Source: Chloroflexota bacterium
GTDB taxonomy: Bacteria; Chloroflexota; Anaerolineae; Anaerolineales; DRKV01
Reading direction: 5' to 3'
Assembly (NCBI GenBank): GCA_011051635.1
Contig: DRKV01000255.1
Coordinates: 1 to 8,521 of the forward strand
Length of the DNA stretch: 8,521 bases
Notes under the pieces: model-generated
Databases searched by the model: none
Seen by the model: only the letters and a program-made list of their open reading frames with translations
What the model was told of the DNA's origin: nothing
Shown: positions 1 through 5,128 of the stretch, one piece after another
Layout of the letters: every line of letters begins with the position of its first letter
Numbering within the stretch: the first letter of the stretch is position 1
Translations under genes and position numbers: made by a program

Positions 1-1
1 A

Positions 2-73
2 CTCTACTTCGACGGCGACCGCCGCCTGGTGCATCATGAAATCAGCGGCGGGGAATTGCTCTCGCACGGATGA
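2..73 (+). CDS. C-terminal end of an unidentified protein (truncated by window edge)
   Basis: Frame 2 is open from the left edge to a TGA at 71-73 and encodes 23 residues, beginning LYFDGDRRLVHHEISGG and ending ELLSHG. The composition (acidic/basic mix, Tyr-Phe-Asp-Gly turn) looks like the tail of a soluble protein, but this is too short to identify a family. It is preferred over the other frames because it runs cleanly to a stop just before clearly non-coding DNA and faces the convergent terminator at 275-315. The remainder lies outside the window. The reading frame is moderately certain; the function is unknown. Confidence 0.5.
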   Translation, partial: LYFDGDRRLVHHEISGGELLSHG

Positions 74-100
74 AAAAGCCCCCTTTCGGAATTTCTCGCA

Positions 101-273
101 AACGAATCTGGCTCTTCGTGAATTAGTGGGGTAAAGACTCCCGAAATTTCCGTTGAGAGCCGTCCTGGGGAGCAAAATTGCCTGTGCAAGCCGCTCCAGA
201 CGAGCATCGCAGCGGCAAAATCTCGGAGGTCTGATTATCCCATCCCACTATTTCACGTTGACCCGCGAATCAT
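101..273. repeat. Long imperfect palindrome (MITE-like or structured RNA element)
   Basis: This intergenic segment folds back on itself. The clearest outer arms are 117-132 (CGTGAATTAGTGGGGT) and 242-257 (ATCCCACTATTTCACG), complementary at 14 of 16 positions. Moving inward the similarity continues with small gaps: AGACTCCCGAAATTT at 136-149 faces the complement of AGACCTCCGAGATTT at about 217-232, and CCGTTGAGA near 150-158 faces the complement of CCGCTGCGA near 208-216. The apex is TTGC(178-181)-CTGT-GCAA(186-189). Weaker symmetry extends outward to roughly 101 and 273. It has no open frame of note. It could be a decayed miniature inverted-repeat element or a structured 3' UTR of the gene ending at 73. 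I found no convincing target-site duplication. Confidence 0.6.
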
Positions 274-274
274 A

Positions 275-315
275 AAGAAAGCCTCCCGGTGATTCTGACA
301 TCGGGAGGCTTTCTT
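275..315. terminator. Bidirectional intrinsic terminator
   Basis: There is a perfect 14-bp inverted repeat: arm AAGAAAGCCTCCCG at 275-288, a 13-nt loop at 289-301, and arm CGGGAGGCTTTCTT at 302-315. The arm sequence supplies a T-rich 3' end on both strands (CTTTCTT on plus, CTTTCTTTATG on minus). It lies 18 nt beyond the stop of the minus-strand DUF1501 gene and downstream of the plus-strand gene ending at 73, so it would insulate two convergent transcription units. It is the end of the three-gene minus-strand cluster. Confidence 0.85.
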
Positions 316-333
316 GAGTGTGCCGTTTCGGTT

Positions 334-1566
334 TCAGGATTGGAAAATGCCCAACGGGGGAGCATCGAAGCCGGGAAAGACGGCATCCGTATTGGGGTTA
401 TCCAGACGGTTGGCAATCAATTCGCGCAATACCTGCCGGTAATCCGTCGTAACGGCCAGGTCGGCGTGGTCGTACAACTGGTCGTTACTCAGCCCCGGCC
501 ATTGACCGAAAACCTGTCCGCCGTTGACGCCGCCTCCCAGGGCCAGCATCACCGAACCGTGCCCGTGGTCGGTACCGGATGACTCGTTTTGTACCAGTCG
601 GCGTCCAAATTCGCTCATTATCACAATGGAAAGACGGTCGGTGTAGCCCGAATCCAGGTCCAGGTAAAAGTTCGCCAATCCGTCACCTAAAGCGCCGAGC
701 AAGTCTGCCAGGTAACCGTCCGGGCCATCGTTTTCGTACTCGTGCGTATCCCAGCCGCCGAAGTCCACCGCCGCGACCTGTAAGCCGGCGTCCAATTTAA
801 TCATCTGAGCGACCGTTTTCAACTGCTGGCTGAGTTCATCGTCGTTGTACACCGCTCCGTTGGAAGGCTGATAATCCACATCTACGAGCGGTTGAACGGC
901 TTGCATGGCATCCAGGGTGCGCTGCCCTACGCTGGCGAGCGGTGTGTCGCTGGCATACATCTGCCGGAGTGCCTGCTTCTGTTCGGCTGCCAGACCGTTA
1001 TCCCACAGGGAGATGTCGGAGGGAGAATACATGTTGACGTTGGCAGGAAAACCCAGCAGAGAAGTGGGTTGCTCGGAGGTGGAGATAGCAGGTATCAGCC
1101 CCGAGGAACCCGAAGGAGTGCTCTGCAGGTGGCGGGTAATCCAGCCGGATTGGGTGCCCTTGTGCCCCGGCGTTCCCAGTTCCACGTATTCCATAGCATC
1201 GAAGTGACTGCGCGTGTCGAAATCCAGGCCGACGGCGTGTACGACGGCCATTTTCCCGTCCTGGTACAGGTCGTGCAGGGGAGCCAGCGCCGGATGCAGG
1301 CCGAAGCGGTCATCCAGCGGCAAGAGGGAGGAAGCCGGGATGGCTATATCGGGGCGGGCCACCTCGTACAGTCCCCGGTCGTCTCCATCTCGCGGCGGGA
1401 CGACGTTCAGAGCATCCCATCCGCCGCGCAGGAAGATGACCACCAGCATATCGGCGGTGCTACTTTGGGCAGAGACGGCATAGCGCGTCAGGCGCGCCCC
1501 AGCCATGGCGGCAATGGCGGCGGAGCAGCCCTGGAGAAACTGTCGGCGGGAGAGCGTATGAGCCAT
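334..1566 (-). CDS. Tat-exported DUF1501 family protein
   Basis: This 410-residue protein belongs to the DUF1501 family, generally placed near the alkaline phosphatase/sulfatase superfamily; its reaction is not established. A twin-arginine signal is visible: SRRQFLQG at residues 6-13, then a small-residue hydrophobic stretch and a possible VSA/Q cleavage site near 33. Family landmarks follow in order: VIFLRGGWDALN (43-54), FGLHPALAPLHDLY (88-101), RSHFDAMEY (119-127), GWDTHE (271-276), SEFGRR (318-323), GTDHGHG (331-337) and TTDYRQVL (373-380). The Asp/His-rich GWDTHE and DHGHG motifs are the likely metal or catalytic sites, by analogy with the superfamily. The ATG at 1566-1564 is preceded by GAGGTG (1577-1572) with a 5-nt spacer. 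The gene starts 76 nt after the DUF1800 stop on the same strand, so the two are probably co-transcribed, and it ends just before the terminator at 275-315. Length is typical and nothing is broken. Confidence 0.92.
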   Translation of the reverse strand: MAHTLSRRQFLQGCSAAIAAMAGARLTRYAVSAQSSTADMLVVIFLRGGWDALNVVPPRDGDDRGLYEVARPDIAIPASSLLPLDDRFGLHPALAPLHDLYQDGKMAVVHAVGLDFDTRSHFDAMEYVELGTPGHKGTQSGWITRHLQSTPSGSSGLIPAISTSEQPTSLLGFPANVNMYSPSDISLWDNGLAAEQKQALRQMYASDTPLASVGQRTLDAMQAVQPLVDVDYQPSNGAVYNDDELSQQLKTVAQMIKLDAGLQVAAVDFGGWDTHEYENDGPDGYLADLLGALGDGLANFYLDLDSGYTDRLSIVIMSEFGRRLVQNESSGTDHGHGSVMLALGGGVNGGQVFGQWPGLSNDQLYDHADLAVTTDYRQVLRELIANRLDNPNTDAVFPGFDAPPLGIFQS

Positions 1567-1642
1567 GAAGACACCTCAGAAAGAAGAGAAAGGGAGAATT
1601 TTCGGGGGAGGAAGCCGCCGGAAGGCGAGTTGTGCGATTCTC

Positions 1643-3370
1643 TCAACGCAAGGAGAATTCCGGGGCCATCAGGACAACCTGCACCATACCGTTGAGCCAA
1701 TAATCGAAGTCCTCTTCCGGCAATTCGTCGTCGGGGCCGTATTCCCCGCGGGCGATGAAATCCACCACCGCCTGGCGGGAGACATCGGGCAAGGGGCGTC
1801 CCAGAAGGCGCGCAATCCAGAAATCGGCCAGCCCGGCGGGGGTGCGAAGGTCGGCGGGTGTTTGGGCGCGCACGTCCACGTGAATGGTCGGGCCATTCTC
1901 CTCGTTGAGCCAGTTCTCCGTCAAGGCCAGAGCCAGGTTCCAGCGGTAGAGAATGGACATGGTATTGGCCCAGGCAGGGATGGTATCGGGATAGCCATCG
2001 GGGGTGCGGCGGCTGAAAAGTCCCTGCCCCATCAGGTAAATCACCCAAGGAAGGGCTTCGGGCACGCGGGTAAAATCGGCTTCCAGGGCACGCAGCATGG
2101 CGTAGGTAGCCTCCAGGGGACGCTTGATTTTCTGCCCCCAGGCGTGCGCGAACTCCGGGGAAAGGAGGATGGTCTCGTAAACGCGCTTGAGTTGTTCGGG
2201 GTCGTCGCTATAAGCCAGGAACGTATCGGCGGCGGCCTGGACGATGGAATCCGGCGGGTCGTCGGCGATGAAGCGACGGCATAGTTTGCGGGCGATGAAA
2301 CGCGCCGTGCCGGGATGATGGGCCAGCAAATCCAGCACGTCATGCCCGTCTTTCATGTCGGGTTGGTCGGCGGGAATGTAGCGTCCCAGCACGAATTTGT
2401 TGAAGCGGTCGTGCCAGGGCTTGTAGTACAGGAAGCGCCCTGTGTTGCCCCCATCCACAGTGTCATCGTCCACGCGCCAGCCGGTGAGACAGCGGGCCAC
2501 TTCATAGACATCGTTATCCACGTACCCGATGGCGATGCCGTTTTCGTCCTTCTCCACAGTGGTGGGGTCTTGCACCCCAAGATAATTTTCGGCTCCCAGG
2601 GTGTGCAGTTCCAGCAGTTCGCGGGCGTAATTCTCGTTCGGCCCGGCGTCAGAACTGTTGTTCTGGTTCAGGTAATACAGCATGGTCGGGTGAGTAGCCA
2701 CAGCCTCCAGCATCTGCCGGAAGTTGCCGAACATATTGGCGCGCAGCGCATCCCGGTCGTAGGAAACCCCCAGGGGACCCCCCTGGTCCTGCCAAAGATA
2801 AACGTTGAAGTGATTGAACCAAAAATCTGCCAGGACTTCGCTCAATTGTTTGCGGCTGTAAACTGCCCGCAAGATGGTGGCATCAACCAGTTCATAAATC
2901 GGCAGGCTGTACCAATCCCAGAAGGCCTCATCATTTTCGTCATAAGGGTTGTTGACGATGTGGTCGGCGAAAAGTTCCTCCAGGGATTTGTGGAGCGTTT
3001 GGAAGCCGGCGGCGGCGTAACGAGTCTCAAATTCACTGTCGTCAATAGAATCGGGGTCAAGTTGCTGCTGTACGTAAGCGGTCAAACGCTCCTCGTCCGA
3101 ATTCCCCAATGCCCGGAAGGCTTCGATATCTCCCGGACGAGGGCCGAAAGCCATCCGATTCAGGGCAATGACCTCCAAAGGAGCGGAAGCGCCACCGCCT
3201 CCCGTGCCTTGCATGATGAGCGGCAAAAAGGTGGAGAACACGTCCTCGCCGGCGGCGAGGGTGGAAGGATTATTCCGCGAGACGAGAGTCGCCAGAAAGG
3301 CGGCCCCGGCCAGGGTGCCGCCTTTCAGGAAGTCGCGGCGGTTGAGAGTAGAGCGTTTTCGAGATGACAT
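1643..3370 (-). CDS. Tat-exported DUF1800 family protein
   Basis: This is a 575-residue DUF1800 family protein; its biochemical role is unknown. The N-terminus is a twin-arginine signal: NRRDFLKG at residues 10-17, hydrophobic GTLAGAAFLATLV at 18-30, and possible cleavage after Ala39/Ala40. A Gly-rich linker (QGTGGGGAS, 54-62) leads into the domain. Recognisable family blocks are ALNRMAFGPRPGD (69-81), LADFWFNHFNVY (180-191), NENYARELLELHTLG (245-259), VARCLTGWRVDD (291-302), HHPGTARFIARKLCRRF (351-367), LSPEFAH (403-409) and RRTPDGYPD (454-462). The ATG at 3370-3368 is preceded by GGAGG (3379-3375) with a short spacer; this Shine-Dalgarno lies inside the inverted repeat at 3374-3423. DUF1800 and DUF1501 genes are a recurring neighbour pair in many phyla, which supports a joint extracytoplasmic job. 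Export through Tat implies folding, and perhaps cofactor loading, in the cytoplasm. The gene is complete, with no frameshift seen. Confidence 0.93.
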   Translation of the reverse strand: MSSRKRSTLNRRDFLKGGTLAGAAFLATLVSRNNPSTLAAGEDVFSTFLPLIMQGTGGGGASAPLEVIALNRMAFGPRPGDIEAFRALGNSDEERLTAYVQQQLDPDSIDDSEFETRYAAAGFQTLHKSLEELFADHIVNNPYDENDEAFWDWYSLPIYELVDATILRAVYSRKQLSEVLADFWFNHFNVYLWQDQGGPLGVSYDRDALRANMFGNFRQMLEAVATHPTMLYYLNQNNSSDAGPNENYARELLELHTLGAENYLGVQDPTTVEKDENGIAIGYVDNDVYEVARCLTGWRVDDDTVDGGNTGRFLYYKPWHDRFNKFVLGRYIPADQPDMKDGHDVLDLLAHHPGTARFIARKLCRRFIADDPPDSIVQAAADTFLAYSDDPEQLKRVYETILLSPEFAHAWGQKIKRPLEATYAMLRALEADFTRVPEALPWVIYLMGQGLFSRRTPDGYPDTIPAWANTMSILYRWNLALALTENWLNEENGPTIHVDVRAQTPADLRTPAGLADFWIARLLGRPLPDVSRQAVVDFIARGEYGPDDELPEEDFDYWLNGMVQVVLMAPEFSLR

Positions 3371-3373
3371 AAG

Positions 3374-3423
3374 GCCTCCAGAGACGAATGTCCACTGTCA
3401 GACATTTTACAGTCCCTGGAGGC
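3374..3423 (-). promoter_or_regulatory. Inverted repeat covering the DUF1800 Shine-Dalgarno
   Basis: Positions 3423-3412 and 3385-3374, read on the minus strand as GCCTCCAGGGAC and GTCTCTGGAGGC, can pair over 12 bp with a single G-U wobble around a 26-nt loop. The 3' arm contains the GGAGG ribosome-binding site of the DUF1800 gene. In a transcript reading through from the aminopeptidase gene the site would be masked. A transcript starting at the promoter at 3432-3404 would begin after the 5' arm and leave the site free. Alternatively the arms are two operator half-sites flanking the -10 element. The pairing is seen directly; the regulatory role is inferred. Confidence 0.55.
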
Positions 3424-3432
3424 GGATTACAA
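3404..3432 (-). promoter_or_regulatory. Predicted sigma70-type promoter for the DUF1800-DUF1501 pair
   Basis: On the minus strand a -35-like TTGTAA (3432-3427, 4/6 to TTGACA) is followed after exactly 17 nt by a -10-like TAAAAT (3409-3404, 5/6 to TATAAT). A start near 3397 would give a leader of roughly 27 nt before the DUF1800 ATG at 3370. It sits in the 84-nt gap after the aminopeptidase stop and is markedly more AT-rich than the surrounding DNA. Just downstream of the -10 lies TGTCCACTGTCAGACA (3390-3405 on plus), with TGTC/GACA ends that could serve as an operator; that part is weak. Confidence 0.55.
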
Positions 3433-3454
3433 TCCCCCATAAGTAACCGTCTTC

Positions 3455-4558
3455 TCACACCTGAAATTGCCCGTTCTTGTAGAACAATTCCCCGTCCACC
3501 CAAATTTCGCTGTCATCCCGCATATCGCAGATGAAATCCCAGTGGATGCTGGATTTGTTCTGCGAGCCGGTTTCGGGGTAGCCTGCCCCTACCGCCATGT
3601 GGATGCTACCGCCAATCTTCTCATCGAAGAGGATGCTCTTGGTGAAACGGGTGATGCCGTAATTGGTGCCGACTGCGAATTCGCCCAGGTAACGCGCTCC
3701 GGGGTCGCTATCCAACTGGCTGAGGAGGTAATCTTCGTTCTTGCGGGCATGCGCCTCTACCACCTTGCCATTTTCGAAGCGCAGTTCCACGCCCTCCACC
3801 TCGCGCCCGCCGCTGATGGCCGGGTAGGTGAAACGCACCCAGCCGTTGACCGAATCCTCCACCGGGCCGGTGAAAATTTCTCCGCTGGGCATGTTATGAT
3901 GTCCGTCCGAGTTGATGAAGGTGCGCCCCTCGATGGAAAGGCGCAAATCGGCGTTGGGGCCTTTGACGAGCACTTCTTTCTTGCCTTTCAGCCAGTCCAC
4001 CAGCCGCTGTTGCTCGGCGTGGACGCGATTCCACTCGGCCACGGGGTCGTCCTTGTCGCAGAAGGTAGCGCCGTAGACGAAATTCTCGTATTCTTCCAGC
4101 GACATATCGGCTTCCTGGGCGTAGGCCGGGCAGGGATACTGCGTACCCACCCAGCGCAGCGTCCCTTCGGCGGAACGGCGCATGTAAGTCTCCATCAGTT
4201 CACGGCGGGCGACCTGGGCGGCGCGCTGTTTTGCAGGGTCCACCCCGCTCAGGGCGCGGGTGTTTTCCACAGCGCGCACGCTGATGAGGGCGTCCATCTC
4301 GTTGAACATCAGCCTTTCTACGGGGGAAACCCATTCCAATTGCGCTTCACTGGCATCTTTGAGAAAAGCCTCCGCGAAGGCGTCGTGGGTCAACTGGACG
4401 GTGGCGTGCCCGCCGGCGCGAGTCACCTGTCGCACCACCTCCGTCAGCAGCGGCAGGGCGGGGACTCCGCCGCGAACCAGCACCCAGTCGCCGGGCTGGA
4501 TGGCGACGGAGTAATTGACCAGGACATCGGCGAGTTTGATAACACGAGGGTCGGGCAT
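3455..4558 (-). CDS. M29-family metallo-aminopeptidase (AmpS/AmpT/PepS type)
   Basis: This 367-residue protein resembles M29 (thermophilic) aminopeptidases, cytoplasmic enzymes with two metal ions that remove N-terminal residues from peptides. The presumed metal and catalytic positions are all present: Glu227 in SGEIFTGP, Glu293 in YLGEFAVG, His320 in GGSIHMAVG, Tyr327 in AGYPE, and His339/Asp341 in SIHWDF. The N-terminal half (VIKLADVLVNYSVAIQPGD, 6-24) matches the usual family opening, and no signal peptide is present. The start at 4558 is chosen because AAGGAG (4571-4566, overlapping) sits 6 nt upstream of that ATG; an in-frame ATG at 4588 would add ten residues that fall inside repeat DNA. 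The gene runs in the same direction as the DUF1800/DUF1501 genes, 84 nt ahead of them, but that gap contains a likely separate promoter, so a functional link is uncertain. Its ribosome-binding site lies within a copy of the intergenic repeat motif (4565-4576). Confidence 0.93.
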   Translation of the reverse strand: MPDPRVIKLADVLVNYSVAIQPGDWVLVRGGVPALPLLTEVVRQVTRAGGHATVQLTHDAFAEAFLKDASEAQLEWVSPVERLMFNEMDALISVRAVENTRALSGVDPAKQRAAQVARRELMETYMRRSAEGTLRWVGTQYPCPAYAQEADMSLEEYENFVYGATFCDKDDPVAEWNRVHAEQQRLVDWLKGKKEVLVKGPNADLRLSIEGRTFINSDGHHNMPSGEIFTGPVEDSVNGWVRFTYPAISGGREVEGVELRFENGKVVEAHARKNEDYLLSQLDSDPGARYLGEFAVGTNYGITRFTKSILFDEKIGGSIHMAVGAGYPETGSQNKSSIHWDFICDMRDDSEIWVDGELFYKNGQFQV

Positions 4559-4564
4559 GATATT

Positions 4565-4836
4565 CTCCTTGTGGTGAGCGGGGAGCACTCAAGAAATGCA
4601 GGAAAGCCGCTTGAAGAACGCAGACAACGCTGATGCCCGCTGATTCACGCGGAAAAACGAATGTCTGCAACAGATGTCGCCTTTGCCGCACTTGCGGGGG
4701 ACTGGAAGCCCCCCGCTGGGAGGCAGGAAGTCCGCTCTGCGGACTTAAGGGCATCAGGGCAGGGGTTTTCAGCCCTACCCGCAAGGACGGTGCTCCCCCC
4801 GCCATTCTACAAAACGTGAGTGCTCTCCTTGTGGTG
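4565..4836. repeat. Segment bounded by a 12-bp direct repeat (possible MITE-like insertion A)
   Basis: CTCCTTGTGGTG occurs identically at 4565-4576 and 4825-4836. The 248 nt between carry near-terminal 8-bp inverted copies, AGCACTCA at 4584-4591 and TGAGTGCT at 4817-4824. The interior holds the 10-bp-period repeat (4619-4667) and several hairpins: GCGGGGG/CCCCCGC (4694-4700 with 4710-4716), the perfect AAGTCCGC-TCT-GCGGACTT (4728-4746), and AGGGC/GCCCT (4756-4760 with 4772-4776). No credible gene is present. The direct repeat could be a target duplication, or simply a recurring module of a repeat family. The left copy overlaps the aminopeptidase ribosome-binding site. Confidence 0.45.
4619..4667. 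repeat. Degenerate 10-bp-period tandem repeat
   Basis: Successive units begin with CG at 4619, 4628, 4638, 4648 and 4658: CGCAGACAA, CGCTGATGCC, CGCTGATTCA, CGCGGAAAAA, CGAATGTCTG. The period is 10, with the first unit one base short. This CGCTGAT/CGCGGA style resembles degenerate intergenic arrays seen in several high-GC bacterial genomes. It lies in the leader of the aminopeptidase gene. No function is evident. Confidence 0.45.
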
Positions 4837-5029
4837 GGGTGCAAGCAAATGTCGTAGAAGACGGCAGTTGAAACTGCACCAACATCTGCGGAGCCGTCCA
4901 CGAAGTGGCGGCTGGGACCCAACCTGCAGAGGCAGGTTTCGCAACTGTTGCTGCGACTTTCGCGCAGCATCCCCGCAAGGGGACCAGTCGCCGAGGCCGA
5001 AACACATCTACAGGATTTGCCTGCACCCC
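4836..5029. mobile_element. 194-bp MITE-like element with 22-bp imperfect terminal inverted repeats (B)
   Basis: The left end (4836-4857) starts GGGGTGCAAGCAAAT and closes in GTAG. The reverse complement of the right end (5008-5029) starts GGGGTGCAGGCAAAT and also closes in GTAG; the 22-nt ends agree at 18 positions. Immediately outside both ends is the same heptamer TTGTGGT (4829-4835 and 5030-5036), as expected of a target-site duplication. The inside is a string of hairpins: GCAGTT-GA-AACTGC (4864-4877), AGCCGTCCAC-GAA-GTGGCGGCT (4892-4913, one bulge), AACCTGC-AGAG-GCAGGTT (4921-4938), TGCTGCG/CGCAGCA (4949-4955 with 4963-4969) and TCCCC-GCAA-GGGGA (4970-4983). No transposase is encoded, so movement would need a partner elsewhere. 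TTGTGGT also occurs at 4569-4575, so the heptamer might instead be part of a larger repeat module. Confidence 0.5.
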
Positions 5030-5064
5030 TTGTGGTAAGCGTGCTGTGGAATGCGATTTCGCGG

Positions 5065-5073
5065 TATTATACT
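5065..5073 (+). promoter_or_regulatory. Possible -10 region for murJ
   Basis: The plus strand reads TATTATACT, offering TATTAT (5065-5070) or TATACT (5068-5073), in otherwise GC-rich DNA 56-64 nt before the murJ start. No good -35 hexamer lies at the right distance; TTGTGG at 5030-5035 is too far upstream. This is a weak candidate, included because it is the only AT-rich block ahead of the gene. Confidence 0.3.
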
Positions 5074-5082
5074 CCCTCCCCC

Positions 5083-5128
5083 ACTTGCAAACTTGCAAAC
5101 TTTCCCACTTGCACACTTTTCCACTCCC
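5083..5128 (+). repeat. 8-bp-period tandem repeat abutting the murJ start codon
   Basis: Units beginning ACT recur every 8 nt: ACTTGCAA (5083), ACTTGCAA (5091), ACTTTCCC (5099), ACTTGCAC (5107), ACTTTTCC (5115), then a 6-nt ACTCCC (5123-5128) that ends exactly at the ATG at 5129. The tract is pyrimidine-rich and has no Shine-Dalgarno. It forms the whole proximal 5' leader of murJ. Slippage could change leader length without touching the protein. Whether it affects expression cannot be judged from sequence. Confidence 0.7.

Noticed and set aside
1590..1665. Short direct repeat GGAGAATT..CGGGG near 1591 and 1652
   Set aside because: One copy is the coding end of the DUF1800 gene; about 14 nt of similarity with no structure around it is not enough to call an element.
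2315..3367. A 350-codon open frame on the plus strand opposite the DUF1800 gene
   Set aside because: It is a mirror of a high-GC coding strand; the translation has no recognisable motif, while the minus frame is an intact DUF1800 protein.
334..4558. The three minus-strand genes as a new defence or toxin-antitoxin system
   Set aside because: Two Tat-exported proteins and a housekeeping-type aminopeptidase carry no nuclease, NTPase or toxin motif; nothing in the sequence supports a defence role.
3467..4633. A 388-codon open frame on the plus strand opposite the aminopeptidase
   Set aside because: Antisense shadow: it overlaps the whole M29 gene, starts without a ribosome-binding site, and shows no family motif.
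4347..4970. A minus-strand frame through the repeat-rich intergenic region, with AAGGAG about 20 nt ahead of an internal ATG
   Set aside because: Most of it translates hairpins and repeats, it runs into the aminopeptidase gene out of frame, and the ribosome-binding-like motif is a copy of the repeat 12-mer at an unsuitable distance.
4559..5128. Possible CRISPR array or tRNA/small RNA gene in the large intergenic gap
   Set aside because: Repeats are not identical and evenly spaced with unique spacers, and I could find no tRNA cloverleaf; the hairpins fit a palindromic repeat family better.
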